Shown here: positions 9,379-18,068 of the stretch, piece after piece
Numbering within the stretch: the stretch's first letter is position 1
Layout: every line of letters begins with the position of its first letter
Source of the DNA: Flavobacteriaceae bacterium
GTDB taxonomy: Bacteria > Bacteroidota > Bacteroidia > Flavobacteriales > Flavobacteriaceae
Direction of reading: 5' to 3'
Length of the DNA stretch: 64,000 nt
Assembly (NCBI GenBank): GCA_024643385.1
Contig: JAHEMZ010000001.1
Coordinates: 62,001-126,000 of the forward strand
Notes under the pieces: generated by a model
Databases searched by the model: none
What the model was told of the DNA's origin: nothing
The model's input: only the letters and a program-made list of their open reading frames with translations
Position numbers and translations under genes: made by a program

Positions 9379-10347
9379 TTACGCTAAGGAAACGCGCTCG
9401 AATCCAACTACAGATACATCCCCTTTACTGGCAACGTATTGAGCAACAGTTATACTGTCATCCATGATAAAATTTTGATCCAACAAACACTTCTCTTGAT
9501 CTAAGGTAGTATTGTCGGCAATAAAGCGGTCTAATTTTCCCGGAAGGATCTTGTCCCAGATTTGTTCTGGTTTTCCTTCGGCCCTTAATTCAGCCTTAAT
9601 AGCTTCTTTGGCCTCCGCAATAATAGCATCTGTTAATTGAGCTCTAGAAATGAAAGTAGGCACATTCTTTAAGGTTTTTCCTAAACGGCCTAATTCAATA
9701 TTATCTTTTTCGATCACTGCAATACGGGCCTCTGTTTCTGAAGCCACAAATGCAGGATCAAAGTCTTTATACGACAAAGTGGTAGCGCCCATGGAAGCAA
9801 CTTGCATAGAAACATTTTTAGCCACTTCAGCAGCACCTTCAAAAGGTTTTGAAAGACCCACTAAAGCACCAATTTTGTTACCGTGAATGTATGAACCTAC
9901 AAAGGGAGCTTCAAATTTTTTGAAACCACCTATTTCGATTTTTTCACCGATTACTCCGGTTTGTTCCGTTAATTTTTCCTGAACGGTCAATCCATTTTCA
10001 AAGTTTGCTGCAAGAAATTCTTCCAAGGATGAAGTTCCTAAAGCTATTTCAGCCATTTTATGCGCCATCGCCACATAGGAGTCATTTTTTGAAACGAAGT
10101 CGGTCTCACAATTCAAAGAAATAATAACACCTTTTGTGGCAGTATCATTTACCTTGGCAATGACAGCTCCCTCACTGGAGTCTCTATCCGCTCTTTTTTC
10201 AGCAATTTTTTGTCCTTTTTTACGAAGGATATCAATGGCTTTGTCAAAGTCACCTTCGGCTTCCACCAAGGCTTTTTTACAATCCATCATACCTGCTCCG
10301 GTTTTTTGTCTTAATTCGTTTACCTGTGCGGCGGTTATTTGTACCAT
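9379..10347 (-). CDS. tsf: Translation elongation factor Ts
   Basis: EF-Ts is the guanine-nucleotide exchange factor for EF-Tu. The N-terminal UBA-like domain (VNELRQKTGAGMMDCKKAL) and the conserved TDFV of the core domain (NCETDFVSKND) are present. I chose the Met of MVQITAAQ as start because family members begin at this point; an ATG three codons upstream (10356) gives MKT plus the same protein. The length of 322 residues matches flavobacterial EF-Ts. It follows rpsB on the same strand, as in nearly all bacteria, with a terminator-like hairpin between them. Confidence 0.96.
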   Translation of the reverse strand: MVQITAAQVNELRQKTGAGMMDCKKALVEAEGDFDKAIDILRKKGQKIAEKRADRDSSEGAVIAKVNDTATKGVIISLNCETDFVSKNDSYVAMAHKMAEIALGTSSLEEFLAANFENGLTVQEKLTEQTGVIGEKIEIGGFKKFEAPFVGSYIHGNKIGALVGLSKPFEGAAEVAKNVSMQVASMGATTLSYKDFDPAFVASETEARIAVIEKDNIELGRLGKTLKNVPTFISRAQLTDAIIAEAKEAIKAELRAEGKPEQIWDKILPGKLDRFIADNTTLDQEKCLLDQNFIMDDSITVAQYVASKGDVSVVGFERVSLA

Positions 10348-10375
10348 CGTTTTCAAGTTTTATATGATTTTAAAA

Positions 10376-10419
10376 AAAGTCGTTCCAAGATAAACAGTTG
10401 GGATTCGAGGAACGACTTT
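10376..10419 (-). terminator. Terminator-like hairpin between rpsB and tsf
   Basis: AAAGTCGTTCC and GGAACGACTTT form a perfect 11-bp stem with a 22-nt loop. On the minus strand it is followed by seven T and lies just downstream of rpsB. It may be a partial terminator or an mRNA end/processing point that sets rpsB and tsf levels separately. Confidence 0.7.
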
Positions 10420-10437
10420 AGATTAATATGAAATTGT

Positions 10438-11238
10438 TTATTCTTCTTCGTCCTTAGCTACAGGAGCAACGGCAGCAGCTCTTTTTCTGGCCGATTTTTT
10501 CTCTACTGCGATCACATCATCTTCCTCATCGTCTGATTTACCGCCGGTCTTTCTTTCTGAAAGTCCTTCGATAATCGCATTGGATACACTAGACATGATA
10601 TTTTCGATCGACTTAGAAGCATCATCGTTGGATGGAATTACATAATCGATCTGACGAGGATCGCTGTTGGTATCTACCATAGCGAAAATAGGAATATTAA
10701 GCTTCTGAGCTTCTTTAACCGCAATGTGTTCACGAGTGGTATCCACGATGAACAAAGCTCCGGGTAAACGACTCATGTCACTAATAGACCCTAAGTTCTT
10801 CTCCAATTTTGCACGAAGACGATCTACAGCCAAACGCTCTTTTTTAGAAAGAGTGTTAAAGGTCCCATCCTGCTTCATACGATCGATAGAAGCCATTTTC
10901 TTAACGGCTTTACGGATCGTTACGAAATTGGTCAACATACCACCCGGCCATCTTTCAGTGATGTAAGGCATGTTGGCATTCTTTGCTTTTTCAGCAACGA
11001 TGTCCTTCGCTTGTTTTTTAGTAGCTACGAAAAGTACTTTTCTTCCACTGGCAGCAATTTTCTTCAAAGCTTCGTTCGCTTCTTCCAATTTTGCAGCAGT
11101 TTTGTAAAGGTTGATAATATGGATCCCGTTGCGCTCCATATAGATATAAGGTGCCATGTTAGGGTTCCATTTACGGGTAAGGTGTCCAAAGTGTACACCG
11201 GCGTCAAGTAGATCCTTGACCTGAATGTTGTTTGCCAT
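10438..11238 (-). CDS. rpsB: 30S ribosomal protein S2
   Basis: S2 joins the small subunit late and contacts S1. The opening (VKDLLDAGVHFGHLTRKWNPNM), the ERWPGGMLTNF segment and DTNSDPRQIDYVIPSNDDA are family signatures. The 266-residue length includes a charged C-terminal tail (about 230-266) rich in Lys, Ala and Asp/Glu, common in Bacteroidota. It is followed by tsf. The 185-bp region upstream, between rpsI and rpsB, holds a near-perfect 29-nt palindrome at 11382-11410 and could be a regulatory leader. Confidence 0.97.
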   Translation of the reverse strand: MANNIQVKDLLDAGVHFGHLTRKWNPNMAPYIYMERNGIHIINLYKTAAKLEEANEALKKIAASGRKVLFVATKKQAKDIVAEKAKNANMPYITERWPGGMLTNFVTIRKAVKKMASIDRMKQDGTFNTLSKKERLAVDRLRAKLEKNLGSISDMSRLPGALFIVDTTREHIAVKEAQKLNIPIFAMVDTNSDPRQIDYVIPSNDDASKSIENIMSSVSNAIIEGLSERKTGGKSDDEEDDVIAVEKKSARKRAAAVAPVAKDEEE

Positions 11239-11381
11239 TTTGTTTTAGTTTACGTTCTGTAGTAATAGATAGCAATCTTTCCGCCATAGCAGACTTGATT
11301 TAGATGCTAAACTAATAGTTCAACCCGGCAGAGCAGAACCAACAGCTTGATTAATAATAAAAGTATGAACTTAGGTAACCC

Positions 11382-11410
11382 ATTGGGTGCTTCCATTGGA
11401 AACACCCAAT
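11382..11410 (-). promoter_or_regulatory. Palindromic stem-loop between rpsI and rpsB
   Basis: ATTGGGTG-C-TTCCA is mirrored by TGGAA-A-CACCCAAT, giving about 13 paired bases with one mismatch and almost no loop. It has no T-run on either side, so it is a poor intrinsic terminator. It is more likely an RNA-processing site or part of the rpsB leader. The role is inferred only from position. Confidence 0.5.
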
Positions 11411-11423
11411 AAGGTTGAAAATA

Positions 11424-11810
11424 TTAACGTTTAGAGAACTGGAATTTCTTACGAGCTTTCTTCTGACCGAATTTCTTACGCTCTACCATTCTTGGGTCTC
11501 TGGTAAGTAATCCTTCAGGCTTCAAAATCCCTCTGTTTTCATCATTCAATTCACACATCACTCTGGCGATGGCTAATCGAACAGCCTCAGCTTGTCCGGT
11601 GATCCCTCCTCCATACACATTTACTTTAATATCGAATTCTTTTTCGTTATTGGTAAGCGCTAATGGTTGTTGTACTTTGTAACGTAAAGTCGAGGTAGGG
11701 AAATAATTTTCAAATGCACGATTGTTTACGGTAATGTTCCCTTTTCCTTTAGAAACATAAACACGTGCAACTGCAGTTTTTCTTCTTCCTATTTTGTGTA
11801 TAGTTTCCAT
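11424..11810 (-). CDS. rpsI: 30S ribosomal protein S9
   Basis: This 128-residue protein has the S9 signatures GRRKTAVARVYVSKGKG near the start and GLLTRDPRMVERKKFGQKKARKKFQFSKR-type basic C-terminus, whose tail reaches the P-site tRNA. It overlaps the rplM stop by one base, so the two are translationally coupled in the conserved rplM-rpsI operon. Confidence 0.98.
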   Translation of the reverse strand: METIHKIGRRKTAVARVYVSKGKGNITVNNRAFENYFPTSTLRYKVQQPLALTNNEKEFDIKVNVYGGGITGQAEAVRLAIARVMCELNDENRGILKPEGLLTRDPRMVERKKFGQKKARKKFQFSKR

Positions 11811-12265
11811 TATTTGTTGTCGTTAAGGTTAATTACTCTTGGTTTTTGTGCTTCCTGACCATGCTGCTCACCTGCATAAACTTTCAAATTTCTGAAAATA
11901 GCAGCCCCTAATTTGTTTTTAGGCAACATACCTTTTACAGCTTTTTCAATTACTCTTGCAGGATCCTTAGCAAGTAATTCCTTAGCAGACAACGAACGTT
12001 GTCCACCCGGATAACCTGTGTGACGAATGTACTCCTTCGTATCCCATTTTTTTCCGGTTAGGGATATTTTTCCGGCGTTGATAACCACAACGTTGTCACC
12101 ACAATCCACATGAGGAGTGTAGTTTGGCTTGTTCTTCCCGCGAAGCATTTTAGCAACTTCACTGGCAAGACGACCCAATGCCTGGCCGTCCGCATCTACC
12201 AAAACCCATTCTTTAGTAACGGTTTTACTGTTGGCAGATACTGTTTTGTAACTTAATGTATCCAT
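11810..12265 (-). CDS. rplM: 50S ribosomal protein L13
   Basis: L13 is an early assembly protein of the large subunit. Signatures include EWVLVDADGQALGRLAS, the NKPNYTPHVDCGDNVVVINA stretch and GMLPKNKLG. The 151-residue length is normal for Flavobacteriia. The gene is first in the rplM-rpsI operon. A strong promoter lies at 12317-12347, and a possible 9-codon leader peptide with a Shine-Dalgarno site ends in the A of this gene's ATG, which may couple its translation. Confidence 0.98.
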   Translation of the reverse strand: MDTLSYKTVSANSKTVTKEWVLVDADGQALGRLASEVAKMLRGKNKPNYTPHVDCGDNVVVINAGKISLTGKKWDTKEYIRHTGYPGGQRSLSAKELLAKDPARVIEKAVKGMLPKNKLGAAIFRNLKVYAGEQHGQEAQKPRVINLNDNK

Positions 12266-12294
12266 TAGTTTTTTGTCAAATAGTTAATAATCAT
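12265..12294 (-). CDS. Candidate 9-residue leader peptide before rplM
   Basis: An ATG at 12294 opens a frame encoding MIINYLTKN and stopping with TAA at 12267-12265; the last A is also the first base of the rplM ATG. AGGAGG (minus strand, 12306-12301) stands 6 nt before this ATG, ideal spacing, whereas rplM itself has no such site. The same AGGAGG can pair with CCTC at the extreme 5' end of the predicted mRNA. Translation of the peptide is inferred, not shown; the alternative is a chance frame in a structured leader. Confidence 0.42.
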   Translation of the reverse strand: MIINYLTKN

Positions 12295-12316
12295 TGAATT
12301 CCTCCTAAGAGGGGTG

Positions 12317-12347
12317 CAAATGTAAGTTTATTTCTTTGAATTGCAAA
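12317..12347 (-). promoter_or_regulatory. Bacteroidota-type promoter of rplM-rpsI
   Basis: Read on the minus strand, TTTG (12347-12344) and TACATTTG (12324-12317) are separated by exactly 19 bp, matching the -33/-7 consensus of the primary sigma factor in this phylum. The predicted transcript would start near 12310, just before the AGGAGG-containing leader. Confidence 0.75.
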
Positions 12348-12476
12348 CTCCCCCCTTCGTAATTTTTTAAAGGTTCTACTGAAATAGTTAAAATTATCTT
12401 AATTAACATTATTTCTGTCACAATAGTTCAATCCGGGGGTCTATTTAAATATCAATTAAACTCTAGCCAGAACATC

Positions 12477-15122
12477 ATGCCATCATACTGCCGAGTGTTC
12501 CTTCCTGTTTTCCTTTGTTTTGCCACCGGCGTATTTGGTCAGTCGGCAGCACCTCCCGCCGAAATTATTTCTTATGCGAAAAGAATTTATACTACGCACT
12601 CCATCGAAGGTACTGAAGGGATCTCGCTTGATGGCAGCATAGTTGAAGAAGCTTGGAATAAAGTAGAATGGACCACCAATTATGTAGAATATAAGCCGGA
12701 TGTCGGTTCTCCTCCCACGGAACAAACTAAATTTAAAATAGTGTATGATGAACATAATATATATGTTGCGTTTCGATGTTTTGAAGCCGATCCTTCCAAG
12801 ATTGTAAACCGATTGGGGCGTCGTGATTCTTTTGAGGGTGATTGGGTAGAAATAAATATAGATAGTTACGGAGACGATCGCACAGGATTTTCATTTACAG
12901 TAAGTGCTTCCGGGGTAAAAGGCGATGAATTTATTTCCAATAACGGCGATAATTTTGATTCGAGTTGGAATCCAATTTGGTATGTGAAAACACAGATCGA
13001 TCAAGAAGGATGGACCGCCGAATTTCGTATTCCGCTCAGTCAATTACGGTTTGGCAGTGATCCCGAACAAGTATGGGGACTACAATCTACTCGCCGCTAT
13101 TTTAAAAATGATGAGCGCTCAACCTGGCAACCCTTACCGGCCAACCCTCCCGGGTGGGTAAGTGAATTTGGCGAGTTACATGGATTGGTCGGCCTGAAGC
13201 CTCAAAAGCAACTAGAGATTCAACCTTACACGGTTGCACAATACGATTCGTACGAAGCGGAAAATGGAAATCCGTACAAAGATGGAACCGACACTAGACC
13301 TTCCGTTGGCTTGGATGCCAAGATCGGAGTCACCAATGACCTTACGGTTGACCTAACAATAAATCCCGACTTTGGACAAGTGGATGCCGATCCCGGAGCA
13401 ATTGCTCTCGATGGATTTGAGATCTTCTTTGAAGAACGAAGACCTTTCTTTGTTGAAAATAAAAATGTGTTCGACTATAACTTCGGAGGGAATCAAGATA
13501 ACCTTTTCTTTTCCAGACGAATCGGCAGAACCCCGCAGGGATCTCCTTACGGAGGAAGCACGGTTTATGCAGATTCGCCCGGCAACACCACTATATTGGG
13601 AGCCGCCAAGTTAAGCGGCAAAACAGAGAATGGCTGGACCATTGGTATCTTAGAGAGTTTAACGGCCAATGAATATGCCGACGTGTCCGACGAGAATGGG
13701 GAAGAGTCGGAAGTCCTGGTGGAACCTTTGACCAATTACCTGGTGGGGAGGGTGCAGAAGGATTTTAACGAACGAAACAGTTATATAGGAGGAATGGTTA
13801 CCTCCACTACCCGCAATATGGCGGACAACCTTCAGTTCTTACACAGCCATGCCTACTCGGGCGGACTTGATTTTAAACACAATTGGAAGAATCGGAAGTA
13901 TTACGTCGAAGGAAGTGGAGTTCTTAGTCATGTGCGCGGTTCGGCAGAGGCAATTGCAAACACTCAAAATTCGCTTACTCATCTATTTCAAAGAGTGGAT
14001 GCCGGACATCTTGAGGTCGATCCAAATCGAACCTCCCTGACGGGAAGTGGAGGTCGCTTGGAAATTGGGAAAGGAAGCGGTGGAAATTGGAGATACAATA
14101 TGGGCGGGAACTGGAGATCCCCTGAATTGGAACTGAATGATATTGGATTTTTACGACAGGCTGATGAAATACGGCAATATACAAATGTTCGTCGGTTCTG
14201 GACCAAATCCACCTCGTGGTATAGAGAGGCTAATGTAGGTCTCAGTCAATTCTCTACCTATGATTTTGAAGGCAACTATAATCGTATTCAGTATGAATTA
14301 AACAGTTATCTCAATTGGAAGAACAATTGGTGGACCGAGGTGGGAGGAGCCCACAAACCGAGAATTTTTTCGAATACGGTTCTAAGAGGAGGACCCCGTT
14401 GGAGATGGAGTGAAGAAAACTTCTTTTATCTTTTCTCAGGGACCGACAGCAGAAAGAAATTTTATATGCATGCCGGTTATGTGAATTCGCAAGCGAAGCA
14501 AGATAATTTTAGCCTACAACGGTATGTTTTACGATTTACCTATCAACCCACCAATTCTATTAATTTGTCGCTGATCACTGAACTTGAAGATAATCCAAAT
14601 AAAACGCAATATGTGACCGAAACATCTTTTAATGGAACACCTCGATATGTTTTGGGAGGGATCGATAATCAATCATTGAGCGCTACCTTACGGATTAACT
14701 ATAATATCAATCCAAATTTAACCATTCAATATTACGGCCAACCCTTTATCTTCAATGCGGAGTATTCAGATTTTAACTATGTAAAAGATCCGGTGGCCAG
14801 TGATCTCAATCAAAGAGTATCATGGTATGATGAGAATCAGATTTCACTGGAGAATGGGGCCTATCATGTGGATGAGAATAAAGATGGGATTACCGATTAC
14901 TCTTTTTCTGATCCAAACTTTTCGTTTGTGCAATTCCGATCCAACTTGGTTTTGCGATGGGAATATATTCCGGGGTCGGAGATTTTCTTTGTTTGGTCCC
15001 AGGGAATAACAGGTATCGATGATCCTACCAACTCTATTGAAACCATTATTGATAATCAATGGTTCGGTCAGAAACCACAGAATACTTTTTTGATCAAAGC
15101 AACCTATAGATTTGTGCTGTAG
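12477..15122 (+). CDS. DUF5916 outer-membrane protein with CBM9-like N-terminus
   Basis: The 881-residue protein has a signal peptide (about 1-22, ending GVFGQS). A carbohydrate-binding-module-9-like beta-sandwich follows at about 45-220, with LDGSIVEEAWNKVEW, DEHNIYVAFRC and DSYGDDRTGFSF. The long DUF5916 region runs to the end, with NPDFGQVDADPG and FFEERRPFFVEN as landmarks, and ends in strand-rich sequence closing on RFVL. It is probably an outer-membrane barrel. The CBM9-like part suggests glycan or peptide handling, but the substrate is unknown. It converges with polA, leaving only 7 bp between the stops. Confidence 0.85.
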   Translation: MPSYCRVFLPVFLCFATGVFGQSAAPPAEIISYAKRIYTTHSIEGTEGISLDGSIVEEAWNKVEWTTNYVEYKPDVGSPPTEQTKFKIVYDEHNIYVAFRCFEADPSKIVNRLGRRDSFEGDWVEINIDSYGDDRTGFSFTVSASGVKGDEFISNNGDNFDSSWNPIWYVKTQIDQEGWTAEFRIPLSQLRFGSDPEQVWGLQSTRRYFKNDERSTWQPLPANPPGWVSEFGELHGLVGLKPQKQLEIQPYTVAQYDSYEAENGNPYKDGTDTRPSVGLDAKIGVTNDLTVDLTINPDFGQVDADPGAIALDGFEIFFEERRPFFVENKNVFDYNFGGNQDNLFFSRRIGRTPQGSPYGGSTVYADSPGNTTILGAAKLSGKTENGWTIGILESLTANEYADVSDENGEESEVLVEPLTNYLVGRVQKDFNERNSYIGGMVTSTTRNMADNLQFLHSHAYSGGLDFKHNWKNRKYYVEGSGVLSHVRGSAEAIANTQNSLTHLFQRVDAGHLEVDPNRTSLTGSGGRLEIGKGSGGNWRYNMGGNWRSPELELNDIGFLRQADEIRQYTNVRRFWTKSTSWYREANVGLSQFSTYDFEGNYNRIQYELNSYLNWKNNWWTEVGGAHKPRIFSNTVLRGGPRWRWSEENFFYLFSGTDSRKKFYMHAGYVNSQAKQDNFSLQRYVLRFTYQPTNSINLSLITELEDNPNKTQYVTETSFNGTPRYVLGGIDNQSLSATLRINYNINPNLTIQYYGQPFIFNAEYSDFNYVKDPVASDLNQRVSWYDENQISLENGAYHVDENKDGITDYSFSDPNFSFVQFRSNLVLRWEYIPGSEIFFVWSQGITGIDDPTNSIETIIDNQWFGQKPQNTFLIKATYRFVL

Positions 15123-15129
15123 CAATGAT

Positions 15130-17976
15130 CTAATGGGCTTCCAACCAGTTATTTCCTACTCCCATCTCTACTTCCAAAGGAACGGCTAAGGGGAAAGCAT
15201 TTTCCATTTCGGATTTGATCATGGTCTTAAGCGTTTCCAATTCCGGTTTGTAAATATCAAAAACCAATTCATCATGTACCTGCAACAGCATCTTGCTTTT
15301 AAATTTCCCTTCTTGCAGCTTTTCAAAAATTCGGATCATGGCAATCTTAATAATATCAGCCGCGCTCCCTTGGATGGGGGCATTTACAGCATTCCTTTCC
15401 GCTGCACCCCGAACCACGGCATTCTGACTATTGATGTCATTTAAATATCGCCGACGGCCTAATACAGTCTGTACATAACCATTCTCCCTGGCAAAATGTA
15501 TTTGATCGTTCATGTACTGCCTCAATTTAGGGTAGGTTTTGTAATAGGTATCGATAAGATCTTTGGCTTCAGTCCTATTCAAGTCGGTCTGATTGCTTAA
15601 TCCAAAAGCAGAAACCCCGTAAATAATACCGAAGTTCACTGTTTTAGCATTCCCGCGTTGCTCCCGTGTTACTTCCGAAATAGGGATATTGAATACTTTA
15701 GCGGCCGTAGAGGCATGAATATCTTCCCCCTCTTTAAAAGCCTTGATCATATTGTCCTCTTCACTGAGCGCTGCGATGATGCGCAATTCAATTTGAGAAT
15801 AATCGGCCGATAATAATACATAGTTTTCATCCCTGGGAATAAATGCCTTTCGAACTTCCCTTCCTCGTTCGGTACGGATGGGAATGTTCTGTAAATTTGG
15901 GTTGTTACTCGCAAGTCGCCCGGTGGCCGCGACCGTTTGCATATAATCGGTATGAACTCGACCGGTAGAAGGCTCTACCTGTTCCGGAAGGGCATCGACA
16001 TAAGTGCTTTTCAATTTGCTTAGCCCTCTAAAATCAAGAATATCTCTGATGATTTTATGATCTTTCGCCAGGAACGAAAGCACATCTTCAGCGGTTGAAT
16101 ATTGACCCGTCTTGGTCTTCTTTGGTTTGTCGATCAACTTCATCCTGTCAAACAATATATCGCCCAGTTGTTTTGGAGACGCAATATTAAAAGTCTCTCC
16201 CGCCGCATTGTAAATTTCTTCTTCCAGTTGTTTAATGTCTTTGTCCAGCGCTACGGAAAGGGTTTTTAAAAATTCTTTGTTGAGATTGATGCCTTCCAAT
16301 TCCATGGCAGCTAAAACCTTCACTAAGGGGATCTCTATGTCATCAAATAATTTTTGTGTGTTGGCTTCCCCTAATTCCGACTGAAAATGTTCTTTCAACT
16401 GAAAGGTCACATCGGCATCTTCTACGGCATATTCGGTTTGTAGCTCGAGCGGAACATCTCGCATGGATAGTTGATTCTTTCCTTTTTTACCGATGAGCTC
16501 TTCAATGGAGATGGGTGTATAATTGAGGTAGGTTTCGGCCAAGACATCCATATTATGACGCATATCCGGATTGATCAAATAATGAGCCAACATGGTATCG
16601 AACAGTTTCCCCTTCACCGTAATTCCGTATTTCGAAAGTACTTTAATGTCGTACTTTAAGTTCTGACCTACTTTTTCAATGTTCGTATTCTCAAAAAAGG
16701 GACGCAGTAATTCTAAAGAGGCTTCGGCTTCGACTTTTGTTTCAGATAAGCTCATATAAAAACCGCTGCCTTTTTCCCAGCTGAATGCAATTCCGACCAA
16801 TTCTGCGGTGATAGGATTCAATCCTGTGGTTTCTGTATCAAAACAAACACTTTTCTGTTCTAACAACGTTTTTACAAACAACTGAGTTCCCAAACCGGGC
16901 TTTACCGTTTGATATAAATGGGGAACTTGTTTATAGGTGTTTCTGGAGTTAAAGACCTGTGCCGTTGCCGTTACTTCACCATCGTCCCCAAAGAGCGAAA
17001 ATTGTCCTGCCCCGGCATGACTTGCTTTTCCGGCGGCCGGTAATGGAGCACTTTCTGTTTTGTCATTCTGTGGGGTTGCCGCAGGGATTGCTTCCTTGGA
17101 AAAGGTTTTTACAAAGTTATCTGTGAGTCTTCGGAATTCCAATTCTTCGAAAATTTCGGTCACGGCATTCACATTCGGGTCGCACATTTCGAAATCCTTC
17201 TCATCAAATTCTACCGGAACATCCAATAGTATTTTTGCTAGTTCCTTTGAAAGCATTCCCAATTCCTTAGCTCCTTCCACTTTCTCTTTCATTTTGCCGG
17301 TCAATTGATCTGTATTTGCCAAAAGGCCCTCCATACTTCCAAAGTCTTTGATAAATTTCTTCGCTGTTTTTTCCCCTACACCGGGCAAACCGGGAATATT
17401 ATCAGCGGAATCTCCCATCATGCCCAATAGATCAATCACTTGAAGTGGGTCATCCACTTCGAATTTTGCCCTCACCTCGGGGATACCCCAGGTTTCATAT
17501 CCTCCTCCAAATACGGGCCGGTACATAAAGATGTTTTCCGAGACCAGTTGAGCAAAATCTTTATCGGGAGTGACCATAAAGGTTTGGTAGCCTTCTTTTT
17601 CAGCTTTTTTGGCGAGCGTTCCTATAATGTCATCTGCCTCAAACCCTTCTTTCACCATGATCGGGATGTTCATGGCTTTCAGAATTTTTTCAATATATGG
17701 CACAGCCAGTTTAATCGCCTCCGGAGTTTCGTCGCGATTGGCCTTGTAATCATTGAATAGCTCATTTCTGATATCACTCCCACCTTTATCAAAGCAAACG
17801 GCTAAATGATCCGGACGTTCTCTTTTAATTACATCGAGGAGGGAATTAACAAAACCTAAAATGGCCGAAGTGTCCATTCCTTTGCTGTTGATTCGGGGGT
17901 TTTTAATGAAGGCATAATATCCCCTGAATATAAGTGCGTAAGCGTCTACAAGGAAGAGTCTTTTTTGGTTGGACAT
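15130..17976 (-). CDS. polA: DNA polymerase I
   Basis: This repair and Okazaki-fragment polymerase has three domains. The 5'-3' exonuclease domain covers residues 1-300 (DAYALIFRGYYAF, GFEADDIIGTLA). The 3'-5' exonuclease domain starts at about 365 and keeps all acidic motifs: FDTETTGL, GQNLKYD and YAVEDAD. Proofreading is therefore expected. The family A polymerase domain shows DYSQIELRI, the O-helix region (RGNAKTVNFGIIYG) and QVHDELVF. The start is set at MSNQKRLF, two codons inside the longest frame, because relatives begin there. It is 948 residues, full length. Confidence 0.97.
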   Translation of the reverse strand: MSNQKRLFLVDAYALIFRGYYAFIKNPRINSKGMDTSAILGFVNSLLDVIKRERPDHLAVCFDKGGSDIRNELFNDYKANRDETPEAIKLAVPYIEKILKAMNIPIMVKEGFEADDIIGTLAKKAEKEGYQTFMVTPDKDFAQLVSENIFMYRPVFGGGYETWGIPEVRAKFEVDDPLQVIDLLGMMGDSADNIPGLPGVGEKTAKKFIKDFGSMEGLLANTDQLTGKMKEKVEGAKELGMLSKELAKILLDVPVEFDEKDFEMCDPNVNAVTEIFEELEFRRLTDNFVKTFSKEAIPAATPQNDKTESAPLPAAGKASHAGAGQFSLFGDDGEVTATAQVFNSRNTYKQVPHLYQTVKPGLGTQLFVKTLLEQKSVCFDTETTGLNPITAELVGIAFSWEKGSGFYMSLSETKVEAEASLELLRPFFENTNIEKVGQNLKYDIKVLSKYGITVKGKLFDTMLAHYLINPDMRHNMDVLAETYLNYTPISIEELIGKKGKNQLSMRDVPLELQTEYAVEDADVTFQLKEHFQSELGEANTQKLFDDIEIPLVKVLAAMELEGINLNKEFLKTLSVALDKDIKQLEEEIYNAAGETFNIASPKQLGDILFDRMKLIDKPKKTKTGQYSTAEDVLSFLAKDHKIIRDILDFRGLSKLKSTYVDALPEQVEPSTGRVHTDYMQTVAATGRLASNNPNLQNIPIRTERGREVRKAFIPRDENYVLLSADYSQIELRIIAALSEEDNMIKAFKEGEDIHASTAAKVFNIPISEVTREQRGNAKTVNFGIIYGVSAFGLSNQTDLNRTEAKDLIDTYYKTYPKLRQYMNDQIHFARENGYVQTVLGRRRYLNDINSQNAVVRGAAERNAVNAPIQGSAADIIKIAMIRIFEKLQEGKFKSKMLLQVHDELVFDIYKPELETLKTMIKSEMENAFPLAVPLEVEMGVGNNWLEAH

Positions 17977-18068
17977 AATCATGTTTTGTTGAATGTCTAA
18001 AACTACAAAACTTCTCTATCGAATTGAAATTAATTCACGGGCAATTTGTATTTTCCCGTCTCAGAAAA

